From positions 1 through 54,684 of the forward strand of contig CADAZX010000008.1 of the NCBI GenBank assembly GCA_902792515.1: a stretch of DNA of 54,684 bases, written 5' to 3'. The translations under genes and the position numbers were made by a program. Positions within the stretch are counted from its first letter, which is position 1. Every line of letters starts with the position of its first letter. Below, in pieces: positions 16,796 to 26,285 of the stretch. The stretch is from an uncultured Ruminococcus sp. GTDB taxonomy: Bacteria > Bacillota > Clostridia > UBA1212. Below the pieces are notes generated by a model that was not told the origin of the DNA, ran no database searches, and worked only from the letters and a program-made list of their open reading frames with translations.

Positions 16796-17695
16796 GTGAC
16801 AGAATTGGAAAAGCACGAGTTTTCGACATTGCATCCGCTGCTTAAGGTGATATGCTTTGCGCTGATTCTCGGAGTGGTTATGTTTGTTGACAATATGGTC
16901 CTGAGGGGAATCTCGCTTACTCTTGCTCTTGCCGCGCTTGCGGCCAACGGCCACCCGTTTGGAAACGTTCTTAAGCTTTTCTCCGGATCACTGATTTCCT
17001 GCGTTGTTTTCGCAATAGTGAACTGTCTGATTTCGCACAACGGGGCGAGTGTGATTTTTGCCGTAAACAGAACCAAATTCACCTGGGAGGCGGTTGTGTT
17101 CGGCGTGTCTATCGGGCTGATGATTGCCGGGACGGCTTTTTGGTGCCTGTTCATCACCGACGAGAGCTCCAGTGACGACCTCGTATATTTGACCGGAAAA
17201 ACTCTGCCGAAGTTTTCGGTATTGATAACCGTAACTTTAAGGTATATACCGGAAATCATCAAAACGTTCCGGGAGACACTTTCGGCCCAGAAAATGCTCG
17301 GCGTTTACGAGGGAAGGAAATTCTACACAAGGGCTGCGGTTACGTCAAAGACATTTATGACGGTTGTGGAGAGGTCGCTTGAGGATGCGCTAGAGACGTC
17401 GCTTGCGATGCAGGCGAAAGGCTTCGGAACGCGCGGAAGGACTTTTGCGAGGCACAAAAAATGGACAGTCAGGGATACGATTGTGTGCGCGGCGACGGCA
17501 GTAGCGGGAGTGCTTGCCGTTTTGGGTAACGCTCTTGAATGGGTTTCGTTTGAGTATTACCCGCGGGTCGTACTGAAGACTGAAGGAATACCGGGTGTTG
17601 TTACGATTGTTATGTGCGGGGTTTTGCTGGCGATTCCGGCAGTCGTGACCGCTGAGGGGAGATTGAGATGGAAAATCTACTTGTCGAAAATTTAA
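16796..17695 (+). CDS. ecfT: ECF transporter transmembrane protein EcfT
   Basis: This membrane protein of about 299 residues couples the ATPase to the substrate-binding S component. It has hydrophobic segments near residues 15-55, 60-80, 90-115 and 225-290. The cytoplasmic segment RSLEDALETSLAMQAKGFGTRGRT contains the Ala-x-x-x-Gly-type coupling helix of EcfT, with the RG motif. The frame is open back through the tRNA genes, so the start is uncertain. GTG at 16796 gives MTELEKHEFST and is chosen; ATG at 16748 has no ribosome site. It overlaps the ATPase gene by 28 bases. Confidence 0.85.
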   Translation: MTELEKHEFSTLHPLLKVICFALILGVVMFVDNMVLRGISLTLALAALAANGHPFGNVLKLFSGSLISCVVFAIVNCLISHNGASVIFAVNRTKFTWEAVVFGVSIGLMIAGTAFWCLFITDESSSDDLVYLTGKTLPKFSVLITVTLRYIPEIIKTFRETLSAQKMLGVYEGRKFYTRAAVTSKTFMTVVERSLEDALETSLAMQAKGFGTRGRTFARHKKWTVRDTIVCAATAVAGVLAVLGNALEWVSFEYYPRVVLKTEGIPGVVTIVMCGVLLAIPAVVTAEGRLRWKIYLSKI

Positions 17696-19041
17696 GCTTC
17701 AAATATGCTCTGGGAGACAGACAAGTGCTGAGCAATGCCGGATTTTGCCTGAAAAAAGGAAAAATGGCCGTGCTCTGCGGGCCTTCGGGCTCCGGAAAAA
17801 CCACGCTTTTAAAGCTGCTTTGCCCCGCTATTGCTCCGAAAGGCGAGAGAACCGGGACCGTTTCAGTCGACGGACGGGATGTGTATTCCCTTCCGGAACA
17901 TGAAGCGGCGTCGATGATCGCTTATGTGGCGCAGAACCCGGAGACCCAGATTGTTACGGACACCGCTTACGGAGAACTGGCGTTCGGACCCGAAAACCTC
18001 GGAATCAAACCCGAGGAGATAAGAAGAAGGATTGCGTGGACCGCTTCCTACTTCGGCATCGAACACTGGCTGGACAAAAAGACGGAAGAGCTTTCAGGCG
18101 GGCAGAAACAGATTCTGAACCTTGCTTCCGCGATAATGATGAAGCCGGAGATAATTCTTCTCGACGAACCTACGACATATCTTGACCCGGTGATGACTTC
18201 CAGGTTTATTTCGATGCTCCGGTCAGTTAACAGGGAGCTTGGTACGACGGTGGTCGTGGCGGAGCACAGACCGGAACTGTTTGCGGGAAGCGCAGACAAG
18301 GTTCTGGAGGTGAAAGACGGTGCGGTTCGCGAACGGAATGAAACGCTCGTTCCGCCGGAGCAGGACATGTTCTACGAAAAGCTTTTTGCGGTTAACAGCC
18401 TGAATAAACGAGACGGAAAAACGGACTATGCACTTAAGTGCTCGGACGTGCGATTCAGATTCCGGAACGGGACCAGGGACGTGCTTAAGGGACTTGACCT
18501 TGCGATTCCAAAAGGTTGCGTTTATGCGCTTCTCGGTTCAAACGGAGCGGGCAAAACTACGTTCCTTAAGTGTTTGACAGGCGATTTAAAACCGTATCGC
18601 GGGAAAATAGAGCTTGACGGAAAAGCGGCAGCGCTGCCACAAAATCCGATTTCGATGTTCATAGAAGAAACGCCGAGAAAAGACTTTAGGAACTATTTGG
18701 TTTTGACAGGATGTCCGATCAAGGAAATAAATCCGAAAATAGAGGCTGTTGCGTCAAAAACCGGCATTGAGAATCTCCTGGACAGGAACTATCTTGATCT
18801 CAGCGGAGGCGAGACGGAAATGTGCGCGGTCGCGAAGCTGATGCTCACCGGCGCGGAGATAATGCTGCTTGACGAACCGACGAAGGGACTTGACGAAACT
18901 TCAAAGAAGAGGCTTGCGGAGTTTTTCGACGAGATTTCGAGACAAGGCATGACGGTGATTTTCGTGACGCATGACGCGGAGTTCGCGAGAGGCGCGGCAA
19001 CCGGGGCGGGGGTTTTGTCGGACGGTATCGTTTTGGAGTAA
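17668..19041 (+). CDS. ecfA: ECF transporter ATPase, two fused ABC domains
   Basis: This 457-residue protein carries two complete ABC ATPase domains. Domain 1 has Walker A GPSGSGKTT near residues 38-46, signature ELSGGQ near 144 and Walker B ILLDEPT. Domain 2 has GSNGAGKTT near 290, signature DLSGGE near 373 and IMLLDEPTKGLD near 393. In many ECF transporters these are two proteins (EcfA1 and EcfA2); here they are one chain, as in YkoD/CbiO-type fusions. It starts at ATG after GAGGGGAG inside the end of ecfT, and is followed by the S component. Confidence 0.92.
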   Translation: MENLLVENLSFKYALGDRQVLSNAGFCLKKGKMAVLCGPSGSGKTTLLKLLCPAIAPKGERTGTVSVDGRDVYSLPEHEAASMIAYVAQNPETQIVTDTAYGELAFGPENLGIKPEEIRRRIAWTASYFGIEHWLDKKTEELSGGQKQILNLASAIMMKPEIILLDEPTTYLDPVMTSRFISMLRSVNRELGTTVVVAEHRPELFAGSADKVLEVKDGAVRERNETLVPPEQDMFYEKLFAVNSLNKRDGKTDYALKCSDVRFRFRNGTRDVLKGLDLAIPKGCVYALLGSNGAGKTTFLKCLTGDLKPYRGKIELDGKAAALPQNPISMFIEETPRKDFRNYLVLTGCPIKEINPKIEAVASKTGIENLLDRNYLDLSGGETEMCAVAKLMLTGAEIMLLDEPTKGLDETSKKRLAEFFDEISRQGMTVIFVTHDAEFARGAATGAGVLSDGIVLE

Positions 19042-19068
19042 AGAGAACTGCGTTAAAGCGGGGGAGCT

Positions 19069-19836
19069 ATGGAAAAGGCGACGCTTATTAGAAGAATAAT
19101 TTCATATATGCTCGTGCTGACGGCGGCTCCCGTGATGGTTGTTCTGTTTGCGACGGTTATGCCGAGAAGGTCGTTTCTGCTGGTTGCCATTGTGATGGCG
19201 GCGGTTGCGGTAGGAGCGTTCTGCCTCAATTTCGAAAAGGAAAAGGACAACGGAGCGAGGACGGTTCTGACGGCGGTTTTTGCGGCGCTTTCGACAGCGA
19301 GCCGGGTGGTTTTTGCCGCGGTTCCGGGATTTAAACCGATAATGAGCGTGACAATGTTTGCCGGGATGTACCTCGGCGGCGACGCGGGATTTCTTGTCGG
19401 GGCGTTGACGGCGCTTCTGTCAAACTTCGTTTTCGGGCAGGGCGGATGGACCCCTTTTCAGATGCTTCTTTGGGGATTGATCGGCGTTGCGGGCGGACTG
19501 TTTGCGCCGGTTTTGAAGAAAAGTAAGATTGTGCTGTGCATCGGAGGCGCGCTTTCCGGAATTCTGTTTTCGCTGCTTATCGACGTTTGGTCGACCGTAT
19601 GGATGAAAGGAACGTTTTCTCTGCCGTTTTACTTGGGAGTTATTACAGAGGGACTTCCGTTTACGATAACGTATGCGGTTTCCAACGTTATTTTCATGCT
19701 GATACTTGCGGAGCCGATGCGGAAAACCATGGAGAGAGCTGTCGTGAAGTTCGGCATAGAAGAGTTCAGACCGGTGCCTTCGAGAAAAAGAAATCATAAG
19801 ACAGAGCCGGTAGACGGGGAGGGCTGCCGAAAGTGA
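19069..19836 (+). CDS. ECF transporter S component (substrate-binding membrane protein)
   Basis: This 255-residue protein has about six membrane segments. The stretch GFKPIMSVTMFAGMYLGGDAGFLVGALTALLSNFVFGQGGWTPFQ matches, in its glycine-rich loop, the S components of a cobalamin or queuosine-like group. The C-terminal 30 residues are charged and cytoplasmic. It starts at ATG after GGGGGAG, 27 bases after the ATPase, and completes a dedicated (group I) ECF transporter of T, A-A and S units. The vitamin cannot be assigned from the sequence; cobalamin is a guess. Confidence 0.8.
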   Translation: MEKATLIRRIISYMLVLTAAPVMVVLFATVMPRRSFLLVAIVMAAVAVGAFCLNFEKEKDNGARTVLTAVFAALSTASRVVFAAVPGFKPIMSVTMFAGMYLGGDAGFLVGALTALLSNFVFGQGGWTPFQMLLWGLIGVAGGLFAPVLKKSKIVLCIGGALSGILFSLLIDVWSTVWMKGTFSLPFYLGVITEGLPFTITYAVSNVIFMLILAEPMRKTMERAVVKFGIEEFRPVPSRKRNHKTEPVDGEGCRK

Positions 19837-20627
19837 AGATTGCTGTTGTTGTCGGCGCGTCCTCCGGTATCGGGGCCGAAATCGCCAAACTGCTACAGGA
19901 AAAGCGTATTGCAGACATTTGCGCGATAAAAGAATTATGGCTGATCGCGAGAAGAGCGGAGCTGCTTGAGCAAAAGGCATCGGAAATGACGGGGCCGGTA
20001 AGAACGAGAGTGTTTCCGGGAGACGCGACAGACGGCGGGTTTTTAAACAGTGTAGTCTGTGGAGCGAAAAAGGGAGAATGCGAAATCGGATGGCTCGTAA
20101 TCTCTGCGGGAACGGGCAGGTACGGGAGTTTTTCGGATTCGGATACTGACGAAGCTCTTAGGTGCATAGACGTAAACTGCCGCCTGCTGACTTCGGCAGT
20201 GGCTGCATTTTCGCCCCTCTTATCGAACGACGCAAGAATCGTAATTATGGCGAGCGGGGCGGCATTCTTTCCCCAGCCGGGGTTTGCGGTTTACGCGGCA
20301 ACAAAGGCGTACGCGCTGAGCTTTGCGAGATCTTTGGGCAGGGAACTCGGTTCGAGAGGCATTTCGGTGACCGCAGTTTGCCCGGGACCGTGCGACACTG
20401 AATTTATAAAAAACGCAAGCGGCGGGAAACCGGTGCCGAGAATCAAACGCATGTTTATGACAACGCCCGAAAAAGTGGCGAAGAAGGCGGTTTCGGCCGC
20501 AATCAAGAGAAAAAAAGTCTGCTGTCCGACTTTTGGAATGAAGATGGCGCGGACCGGAAGACATATAGTGCCGGATGGCGTCGCAATTGAGCTCTTTGCG
20601 GCTGGCAGCGACGAAAAGTTACCCTAA
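19833..20627 (+). CDS. Short-chain dehydrogenase/reductase
   Basis: This 264-residue SDR has GASSGIGAE at residues 8-16, ISAGTG near 89-94, the catalytic serine in MASGAAF near 135 and the YAATK motif near 152-156. The PG motif (CPGPCDTEF) follows. It resembles the YqjQ/DltE-like branch of SDRs. A GTG start overlaps the stop of the S component by four bases (GTGA), so the gene is coupled to the ECF operon. Whether its substrate is related to the imported vitamin is unknown. Confidence 0.85.
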   Translation: MKIAVVVGASSGIGAEIAKLLQEKRIADICAIKELWLIARRAELLEQKASEMTGPVRTRVFPGDATDGGFLNSVVCGAKKGECEIGWLVISAGTGRYGSFSDSDTDEALRCIDVNCRLLTSAVAAFSPLLSNDARIVIMASGAAFFPQPGFAVYAATKAYALSFARSLGRELGSRGISVTAVCPGPCDTEFIKNASGGKPVPRIKRMFMTTPEKVAKKAVSAAIKRKKVCCPTFGMKMARTGRHIVPDGVAIELFAAGSDEKLP

Positions 20628-20679
20628 AAATAGGGAAAAATAAAGACTTTACGAAGCGCGCGGGTACGGGAATACCGTA

Positions 20680-20708
20680 TTGACTTCTTATGACAAATGA
20701 TGTAAAAT
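20680..20708 (+). promoter_or_regulatory. recA promoter
   Basis: TTGACT (20680-20685) and TAAAAT (20703-20708) are separated by 17 bases. An inverted repeat TACGG-GAATA-CCGTA (20665-20679) touches the -35 box and could be an operator. No clear GAAC-N4-GTTC SOS box is seen, so LexA control is not supported by the visible sequence. Confidence 0.75.
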
Positions 20709-20740
20709 ATAAAAACAAACCTGAGGAGGTTAGCACTACT

Positions 20741-21793
20741 ATGGATGAAAAGAAAATGATGGATAAGAAGGCCGCTCTCGACGCGGCGATTGCGAGTATA
20801 GAAAAACAATACGGCCAGGGCGCGGTTATGAAGCTCGGAGAGAACAGGCACATGGAAGTGGACGCAATCTCCACAGGTTGCATCGGACTTGACGCGGCTC
20901 TCGGAGTCGGAGGACTGCCCCGAGGAAGAATCGTTGAGATCTACGGACCGGAGTCGTCCGGTAAGACAACGGTTGCGCTGCACGTTATAGCCGAAGCGCA
21001 GAAGCTCGGCGGCGCGGCTGCTTTTATCGACGTGGAGCACGCACTTGATCCTATTTACGCCCATAACCTTGGCGTGGATATCGACAACCTTCTGGTTTCG
21101 CAGCCGGACACAGGTGAGCAGGCGCTTGAAATAACGGAAGAACTTGTCAGAAGCAGCGCGATTGACGTTATAGTGATCGACTCTGTCGCTGCGCTTGTTC
21201 CGAAGGCGGAAATCAACGGAGAGATGGGCGAGTCCTTTATGGGACTTCAGGCGCGTCTGATGTCGCAGGCTCTCAGGAAACTTTCCGGTGTTATTAACAA
21301 ATCGAGCACGGTCGCGATCTTTATCAACCAGCTTAGAGAAAAGATCGGCGTTATGTTCGGCAACCCCGAAACCACGCCCGGCGGACGTGCGCTCAAGTTC
21401 TACTCTTCCGTTAGAATCGACATCAGGAAGGTCGACGTTATCAAAGAGGGCGGAGAAATTGTCGGAAGCAGAACGAAAGCCAAGATCGTAAAGAACAAGG
21501 TTGCGCCGCCGCTCAAAAACGTCGAGTTTGACATTATCTACGGCAAGGGTATTTCCAAGTCAGGTTCATTGCTCGACCTCGCGGTTCTCAACGACATTAT
21601 AGTTAAGAGCGGCTCGTGGTTCTCGTATGAAGGCAAGAGAATCGGACAGGGCAGAGAAAACGCCAAGGCGTTTCTGGAGGACAACCCCGAGGTTTACGAC
21701 GAAATCGACCGCAAGCTTCGCACCATTCTCGGAAGCTCAAAAGCAACTGTGCCGATGTCGATTGAAGAAGCCGGCAGCGGAGACGAGGATTGA
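20741..21793 (+). CDS. recA: Recombinase RecA
   Basis: RecA forms filaments on single-stranded DNA, drives strand exchange and triggers LexA cleavage. The 350-residue protein has the usual length. It has Walker [10 protein letters not shown] near residues 68-76, [34 protein letters not shown] and the C-terminal domain with [20 protein letters not shown]. The start ATG follows GAGGAGG; a frame opening 17 codons upstream overlaps the promoter and is not used. recX follows. Confidence 0.99.
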   Translation: MDEKKMMDKKAALDAAIASIEKQYGQGAVMKLGENRHMEVDAISTGCIGLDAALGVGGLPRGRIVEIYGPESSGKTTVALHVIAEAQKLGGAAAFIDVEHALDPIYAHNLGVDIDNLLVSQPDTGEQALEITEELVRSSAIDVIVIDSVAALVPKAEINGEMGESFMGLQARLMSQALRKLSGVINKSSTVAIFINQLREKIGVMFGNPETTPGGRALKFYSSVRIDIRKVDVIKEGGEIVGSRTKAKIVKNKVAPPLKNVEFDIIYGKGISKSGSLLDLAVLNDIIVKSGSWFSYEGKRIGQGRENAKAFLEDNPEVYDEIDRKLRTILGSSKATVPMSIEEAGSGDED

Positions 21794-21828
21794 TACTAAG
21801 AAGTCGCGATTACGCGATTCCGGACTGA

Positions 21829-21856
21829 GTAAAAGCCGCTGATTTGCGGCTTTTAC
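21829..21856. terminator. Terminator-like hairpin after recA
   Basis: GTAAAAGCCGC (21829-21839) and GCGGCTTTTAC (21846-21856) are perfect 11-bp arms with a 6-base loop. The T-run is part of the arm. It could partly end recA transcription before recX. Confidence 0.65.
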
Positions 21857-21945
21857 CGTCAAATAAAAGAACGGCAGCCTGTCCCGTACCTGTGACGGCT
21901 ACGGCTACCGTTACCGCTACTGCGCACCTGACGGAGCCATATAGA

Positions 21946-22611
21946 ATGATCAGAGAGCCCCTCAAAGAGAATAAAGGGAAAACCGACGAGAAGTATCTTG
22001 TTCTGGAGTACAGGAAAAACGAAAACAAGGAGTACGAAGTCAGGTTTAAAAACGGGTTTTCGGGCGTTTTTTCGGCGGAGGAGTTCCTGAAGTATGACCT
22101 TTTTGACAAAGAGGAGTGCAACAGGAGAAGCTATGCTGAGCTCGTTCGTGAGGTCAATTACGGACGGTGCAGAGCCATAGCGCTTAAGCAGGCGCGTTCG
22201 TCGCCCAAGACCGCGGCTATGGTTGCGGCCAAACTCAGAAGCATCGGATTTGACGCGGAAACGGTCGAAGCCGTTATATGCGGTCTGATAGAGGAGGGCG
22301 AGCTGGATGACGCGGTGTTTGCGGACAGGTTCGCGAGAGAAAAAGCCGAGGCGGGAAAAATGTCCGCGGACAGGATCGCAAGAGAGCTTAAGATAAAGGG
22401 GATTTCCGAAAAGGTTGCCGCTGAAGCGGTTGGAAAATACTGCGCGCCGGATTTTGAAACGGCAAAGAATCTTGCCGAAAAAAAGGCAAAAACCGGCGCT
22501 TCGCGCGAGAAGACGATGAGGTATCTGCTTGGAAAAGGCTTCCGCCTGCCGGTTGTGATCAAGGCGGTTGAAGAGATTTTCGGCGAAGACGGTTCATCTT
22601 ATATGGATTGA
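21946..22611 (+). CDS. recX: Regulatory protein RecX
   Basis: RecX binds and restrains RecA filaments. The 221-residue protein has the three-helix repeats of the family: CRAIALKQARSSPKTAAMVAAKLRS, then EEGELDDAVFADRFAREKA (the Leu-Asp-Asp-x-x-Phe-Ala motif), and SREKTMRYLLGKGF. An N-terminal extension of about 65 residues precedes them, as in many Firmicutes. The start ATG at 21946 follows CGGAG with a 9-base spacer; the frame is open further upstream but that part overlaps the recA hairpin. Confidence 0.9.
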   Translation: MIREPLKENKGKTDEKYLVLEYRKNENKEYEVRFKNGFSGVFSAEEFLKYDLFDKEECNRRSYAELVREVNYGRCRAIALKQARSSPKTAAMVAAKLRSIGFDAETVEAVICGLIEEGELDDAVFADRFAREKAEAGKMSADRIARELKIKGISEKVAAEAVGKYCAPDFETAKNLAEKKAKTGASREKTMRYLLGKGFRLPVVIKAVEEIFGEDGSSYMD

Positions 22612-22655
22612 GCCTGCGGGACGGTTTTGACTCTGAGAGGACGGCTGATTGAGAA

Positions 22656-24065
22656 TTGAACAACGAAAAGAATAAGATAAAAATCGGAATGGTTTCTCTC
22701 GGGTGTGCCAAGAACCGGGTGGACGCGGAAATAATGCTCGGGTCGATATCAGAGGCGGGCTATGAGATCACACCGTTCGAGGACCGGGCGGACGTTATAA
22801 TCGTCAACACGTGCGGCTTTATTGACAGTGCGAAGGAAGAGGCTATTGACGCGATTCTTGAGGCGGCCGAAATGAAGAAAAAGGGCAGCGCAAGAGCGGT
22901 TATAGTGTCAGGCTGCCTCGCGCAGAGGTACGGCAGAGATATACTCAAAAGTCTTCCGGAGGTTGACGCGGTCGTCGGCGCTTACGGGTATTCCCACATA
23001 TTGGACGCCATCGAAAGCGTTCTCGGCGGTGGGAAAACTGTCAGGACTGACTCCGCCGAAGATGCCGGAGAGATTTTGAAAAAAGGAAACGTATGCTACT
23101 TTGACGATGCGACCGATTTTTCGCTTGAGTATCTTGACGGCAAAAGGATATTAACGACCCCTGCGAGCTACGCCTACTTAAAAATCGCGGAGGGCTGCAG
23201 CAACAGGTGTACCTACTGTGCGATTCCGGGAATCCGCGGCCCGTACAGAAGCCGTCCGGTTGAAAAGCTGCTGGAAGAGGCGAGGGTACTCGCGGCGGAG
23301 GGCGTTTCCGAGATAGTCGTTGTGGCACAGGACACGACCATGTACGGTACAGACCTCGGGGACGGGAGCGGTCTGCCCGCGCTTCTCGAAGGGCTCGACG
23401 TTATCGACGGGATTGAGCGGGTCAGGATTCTGTACCTGTATCCTGATGAGATCAACGACGAGATTCTGAACGCCGTCAGGAACTGCCGTAAAACCGTTCC
23501 CTATTTCGACATTCCGCTGCAGCATATTAGCGACCGCGTGCTGAAAAGGATGAACAGGCGCGGCAACGGCGCTCTTTACAGAAAGGTTATCGACGACTTC
23601 CGGAAGGCGTTTCCGGAGTGTGTTATCAGAACGTCTCTTATTACCGGCTTTCCGGGCGAGACGGAGGATGACCACCGCGAGCTGAAGGAGTTTTTGAAAG
23701 AGTACAAGCTGGACAGAGTGGGAGTTTTCGAGTACTCGCGTGAGGAGGGAACGCCTGCGGCGAGAATGAAGGACCAGGTTCATCCGGCGACGAAAAAGCG
23801 CAGGCACCGTGAATTGATGGAAATCCAGAACGCGGTCTCTTTTGAAAAAAATAAGAACCGGATCGGGAAGATTTACGACGTGGTTGTCGACGGTGTTTCC
23901 GACGACGGGATGTTCTACAAGGGACGGTCGTATATGGAGGCGCCCGAGGAGGACGGATACATATATTTTGCCGCAAAAGAGGAACTGAAAACGGGTCAAA
24001 CCGTGCGTGTCAGGATCGTTGTGGCGGAGGATTACGACCTTGTAGGAGAGCAAATCGCGCGATGA
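22656..24065 (+). CDS. rimO: Ribosomal protein S12 methylthiotransferase RimO
   Basis: RimO adds a methylthio group to an aspartate of ribosomal protein S12, using two iron-sulphur clusters and SAM. The 469-residue protein has the N-terminal UPF0004 domain with SLGCAKNRVDAE, NTCGFI and SGCLAQRYG, whose cysteines hold the second cluster. The radical-SAM motif is GCSNRCTYCAIP near residues 179-190, followed by RGPYRSR, and a C-terminal TRAM domain. The wording DAEIMLG and FIDSAKEE fits RimO rather than MiaB. The start is a TTG without a strong ribosome site; an ATG 11 codons later would cut the first strand. Confidence 0.95.
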   Translation: MNNEKNKIKIGMVSLGCAKNRVDAEIMLGSISEAGYEITPFEDRADVIIVNTCGFIDSAKEEAIDAILEAAEMKKKGSARAVIVSGCLAQRYGRDILKSLPEVDAVVGAYGYSHILDAIESVLGGGKTVRTDSAEDAGEILKKGNVCYFDDATDFSLEYLDGKRILTTPASYAYLKIAEGCSNRCTYCAIPGIRGPYRSRPVEKLLEEARVLAAEGVSEIVVVAQDTTMYGTDLGDGSGLPALLEGLDVIDGIERVRILYLYPDEINDEILNAVRNCRKTVPYFDIPLQHISDRVLKRMNRRGNGALYRKVIDDFRKAFPECVIRTSLITGFPGETEDDHRELKEFLKEYKLDRVGVFEYSREEGTPAARMKDQVHPATKKRRHRELMEIQNAVSFEKNKNRIGKIYDVVVDGVSDDGMFYKGRSYMEAPEEDGYIYFAAKEELKTGQTVRVRIVVAEDYDLVGEQIAR

Positions 24066-24186
24066 GGATTGACATTCAGGCGGATTTGGGGTATATTTAT
24101 TAATTGCGGGAGCGAAAAGTCCCGCTGAAAATGTGGAATTTGCGCCGGTGACGCGTGCGCCGGTTATTGAAAGGGAGGCGAGAGAA

Positions 24187-24774
24187 ACGAATCTTTCCAA
24201 CAGAATTACATTGTTCAGGATATTTGTTATTCCTCTTTTTCTGATATTCGCGTTTCCTCTGCCGGGCGTGCTCGGAACGCTGATTCCGTACGCGGTGAGG
24301 TGCATTTGCGCGCTAGTGATATTTGTCGTGGCGGAGATTTCCGACGTTGCCGACGGAAAAATCGCGCGGAAATACAACCAGGTGACAACGTTCGGGAAGT
24401 TTATGGATCCTATCGCGGACAAGCTTCTTGTGACTGCGGCTTTGCTGGCAATTTGCGCGGAGAGAGCGTTTTACGTCTGGGCGACTGCGGTCATTCTGAT
24501 GCGCGAGTTTGTGGTTACCGGACTGAGGGTTATAGCGGCATCCAAAGGGATAGTTATAGCCGCCGGAAAACTCGGAAAGTTGAAGACTGTTTTCCAGACA
24601 ACGGGAATTACGATTCTGCTTTCCGCGAAAGTGCTCGGATTGATTTATTCACCGGTTGAATACTACCTTGTGATTCTCGGCGATATTGTGATGGCGGTTG
24701 CGGTGGTACTGACGGTGATTTCCGGCATAGAGTATTGTGTGAAGAATTCGAACGTGCTCAAGGAAGACACGTGA
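24187..24774 (+). CDS. pgsA: CDP-diacylglycerol-glycerol-3-phosphate 3-phosphatidyltransferase
   Basis: PgsA makes phosphatidylglycerol phosphate in the membrane. The CDP-alcohol phosphotransferase motif is complete: SDVADGKIARKYN followed by FGKFMDPIADK, giving D-x2-D-G-x2-A-R-x8-G-x3-D-x3-D. Four to five membrane helices are visible. The start is odd. Relatives begin MNLPNKITLFR-like, and here the matching codon at 24187 is ACG, placed eight bases after a strong GGGAGG site. In-frame GTG codons at 24148 and 24133 lack ribosome sites. About 195 residues are expected from 24187. plsX follows at once. Confidence 0.88.
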   Translation, partial: TNLSNRITLFRIFVIPLFLIFAFPLPGVLGTLIPYAVRCICALVIFVVAEISDVADGKIARKYNQVTTFGKFMDPIADKLLVTAALLAICAERAFYVWATAVILMREFVVTGLRVIAASKGIVIAAGKLGKLKTVFQTTGITILLSAKVLGLIYSPVEYYLVILGDIVMAVAVVLTVISGIEYCVKNSNVLKEDT

Positions 24775-24786
24775 TTGGGGTTTTTT

Positions 24787-25809
24787 ATGGTTATAGCTGT
24801 TGACGCTATGGGCGGCGACAACGCCCCGGATGAAATTGTCAAGGGGGCCATTCAAGCCGTAAAGGAAATGACCGGATTTGAAGTCCTTCTGATTGGGGAC
24901 TGCGAAAAAATCTGGGAAATAATGGCGCGCGAGGGATTTTCCGGAGACAGAATCAAAATCAGACATACGTCGGAAGTTATTTCAAACGATGAGAGTCCGA
25001 CGAGAGCGCTGAGACAAAAAAAAGACTCTTCGCTTACCGTAGCCTTTAATCTGGTGAAGAGCGGAGAGGCGGATTGCATCGTTTCGGCGGGAAGCAGCGG
25101 CGCGTTGCTGGCCGGGTCGGTACTGATTCTTGACAAGATAGCCGGAGTTGACAGACCGGCTGTTGCGACCGCGGTTCCGACGGTAAGCGGAAACATTTTG
25201 CTGATCGACTCGGGGTTTAACACAAATATCAAACCGGTCAACTACGTTCAGTTCGGTTATCTCGGAAGCGCGTATATGAGATCGTCATTCGGGTGCGAGA
25301 ATCCGAGAGTAGGACTGGTAAATATCGGTGTGGAGGACGAAAAGGGCAGCCCGGATGTCAGAGAGGCAAACAGACTGCTTCGCGAATCCGAGTTGAACTT
25401 TATCGGAAATATGGAGAGCCGTGACTTCTTTAAAAACGTTGCGGACGTTGCGGTGACCGACGGGTTCACGGGAAACGTAATGCTGAAGCTTGTCGAAGGG
25501 ACGACGGATTTCGTGTTCGGCGAAATCAAGAAAATCTTTATGACAAACGCGAGGACGAAAATGGGCGCCGCGATGGTTTCCAAGGAGCTGAAGGCGCTCA
25601 AACACAGCGTTGACACCGACGTGCTCGGAGGAGCGCCGGTTCTCGGAGTGGACGGATTGGTTATCAAGAGCCACGGAACTTCGACCGCGCGCACAATTAA
25701 ATACGTGATCGCGAAAGCAAAGAAGCTTATCGAATCGGATTTCATAGGTGATTTGAAACGCGAGTTTGCGGAGATTTACCCTGTTGAAGCCAAAAATACG
25801 GAATCATAA
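24787..25809 (+). CDS. plsX: Phosphate acyltransferase PlsX
   Basis: PlsX converts acyl-ACP to acyl-phosphate for phospholipid synthesis. The 340-residue protein starts MVIAVDAMGGDNAPDEIV, the family hallmark, and contains SAGSSGALLAGSVL, DSGFNTNIKP and GLVNIGVEDEKGSP. It starts at ATG; an in-frame TTG four codons earlier is part of the GGGG ribosome site region. It lies between pgsA and acpP, a phospholipid and fatty-acid cluster common in Firmicutes. The 215 bases before acpP show no gene. Confidence 0.97.
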   Translation: MVIAVDAMGGDNAPDEIVKGAIQAVKEMTGFEVLLIGDCEKIWEIMAREGFSGDRIKIRHTSEVISNDESPTRALRQKKDSSLTVAFNLVKSGEADCIVSAGSSGALLAGSVLILDKIAGVDRPAVATAVPTVSGNILLIDSGFNTNIKPVNYVQFGYLGSAYMRSSFGCENPRVGLVNIGVEDEKGSPDVREANRLLRESELNFIGNMESRDFFKNVADVAVTDGFTGNVMLKLVEGTTDFVFGEIKKIFMTNARTKMGAAMVSKELKALKHSVDTDVLGGAPVLGVDGLVIKSHGTSTARTIKYVIAKAKKLIESDFIGDLKREFAEIYPVEAKNTES

Positions 25810-26024
25810 CGGGTGCGCCGCGAGCGCTTTAACTTTTAACATGAATTAAGGAAAAACGGTATTTCCGGTATCACGACACCGGAGACAGACCGAACGGAAA
25901 GCACAAAACGTGCCGGTAAAAGATTTGCTATCAGGCGGCGAGCCGCGGGAACCGAAAACCGGTTTACGGTTGGAGGGGAAAAACTTCGGCAGACCGGAAT
26001 TAATTATTACGGAGGTATTTAGTA

Positions 26025-26255
26025 ATGCTCGAAAAAATCAAATCAATTGTTTCTGAACAGCTTAACATCAGCCCTGACAAGATTACTCCCGAATCGTCCA
26101 TTATCGACGACCTCGGCGCAGACTCGCTTGACGTTGTAGAGCTCGTTATGGCTCTCGAAGAGAACTTCGGCGTAGAGATTCCCGACGAAGAGGCGGAAAA
26201 AATTTCTACAATCGGCGATATCGTTACTTATATAGAAAACCACAAGAACGCATAA
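26025..26255 (+). CDS. acpP: Acyl carrier protein
   Basis: The 76-residue carrier holds growing fatty acids on a phosphopantetheine arm. The attachment site is the serine of [16 protein letters not shown], near residue 37. The usual acidic four-helix pattern and length are present. It starts at ATG after CGGAGG and lies directly before rnc, the standard order in Firmicutes. Confidence 0.98.
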   Translation: MLEKIKSIVSEQLNISPDKITPESSIIDDLGADSLDVVELVMALEENFGVEIPDEEAEKISTIGDIVTYIENHKNA

Positions 26256-26285
26256 CTAACGGAACCGTGGACTGCGTGGTGCGGA

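Noticed and set aside
20629..20690. CCCTA-AAAA-TAGGG hairpin as terminator of the SDR gene
   Set aside because: It is followed by A rather than T on the plus strand, and the stem is only five base pairs.
20660..20740. SOS (LexA) box in the recA promoter
   Set aside because: No GAAC-N4-GTTC-type match is found; the TACGG/CCGTA repeat does not fit the known consensus.
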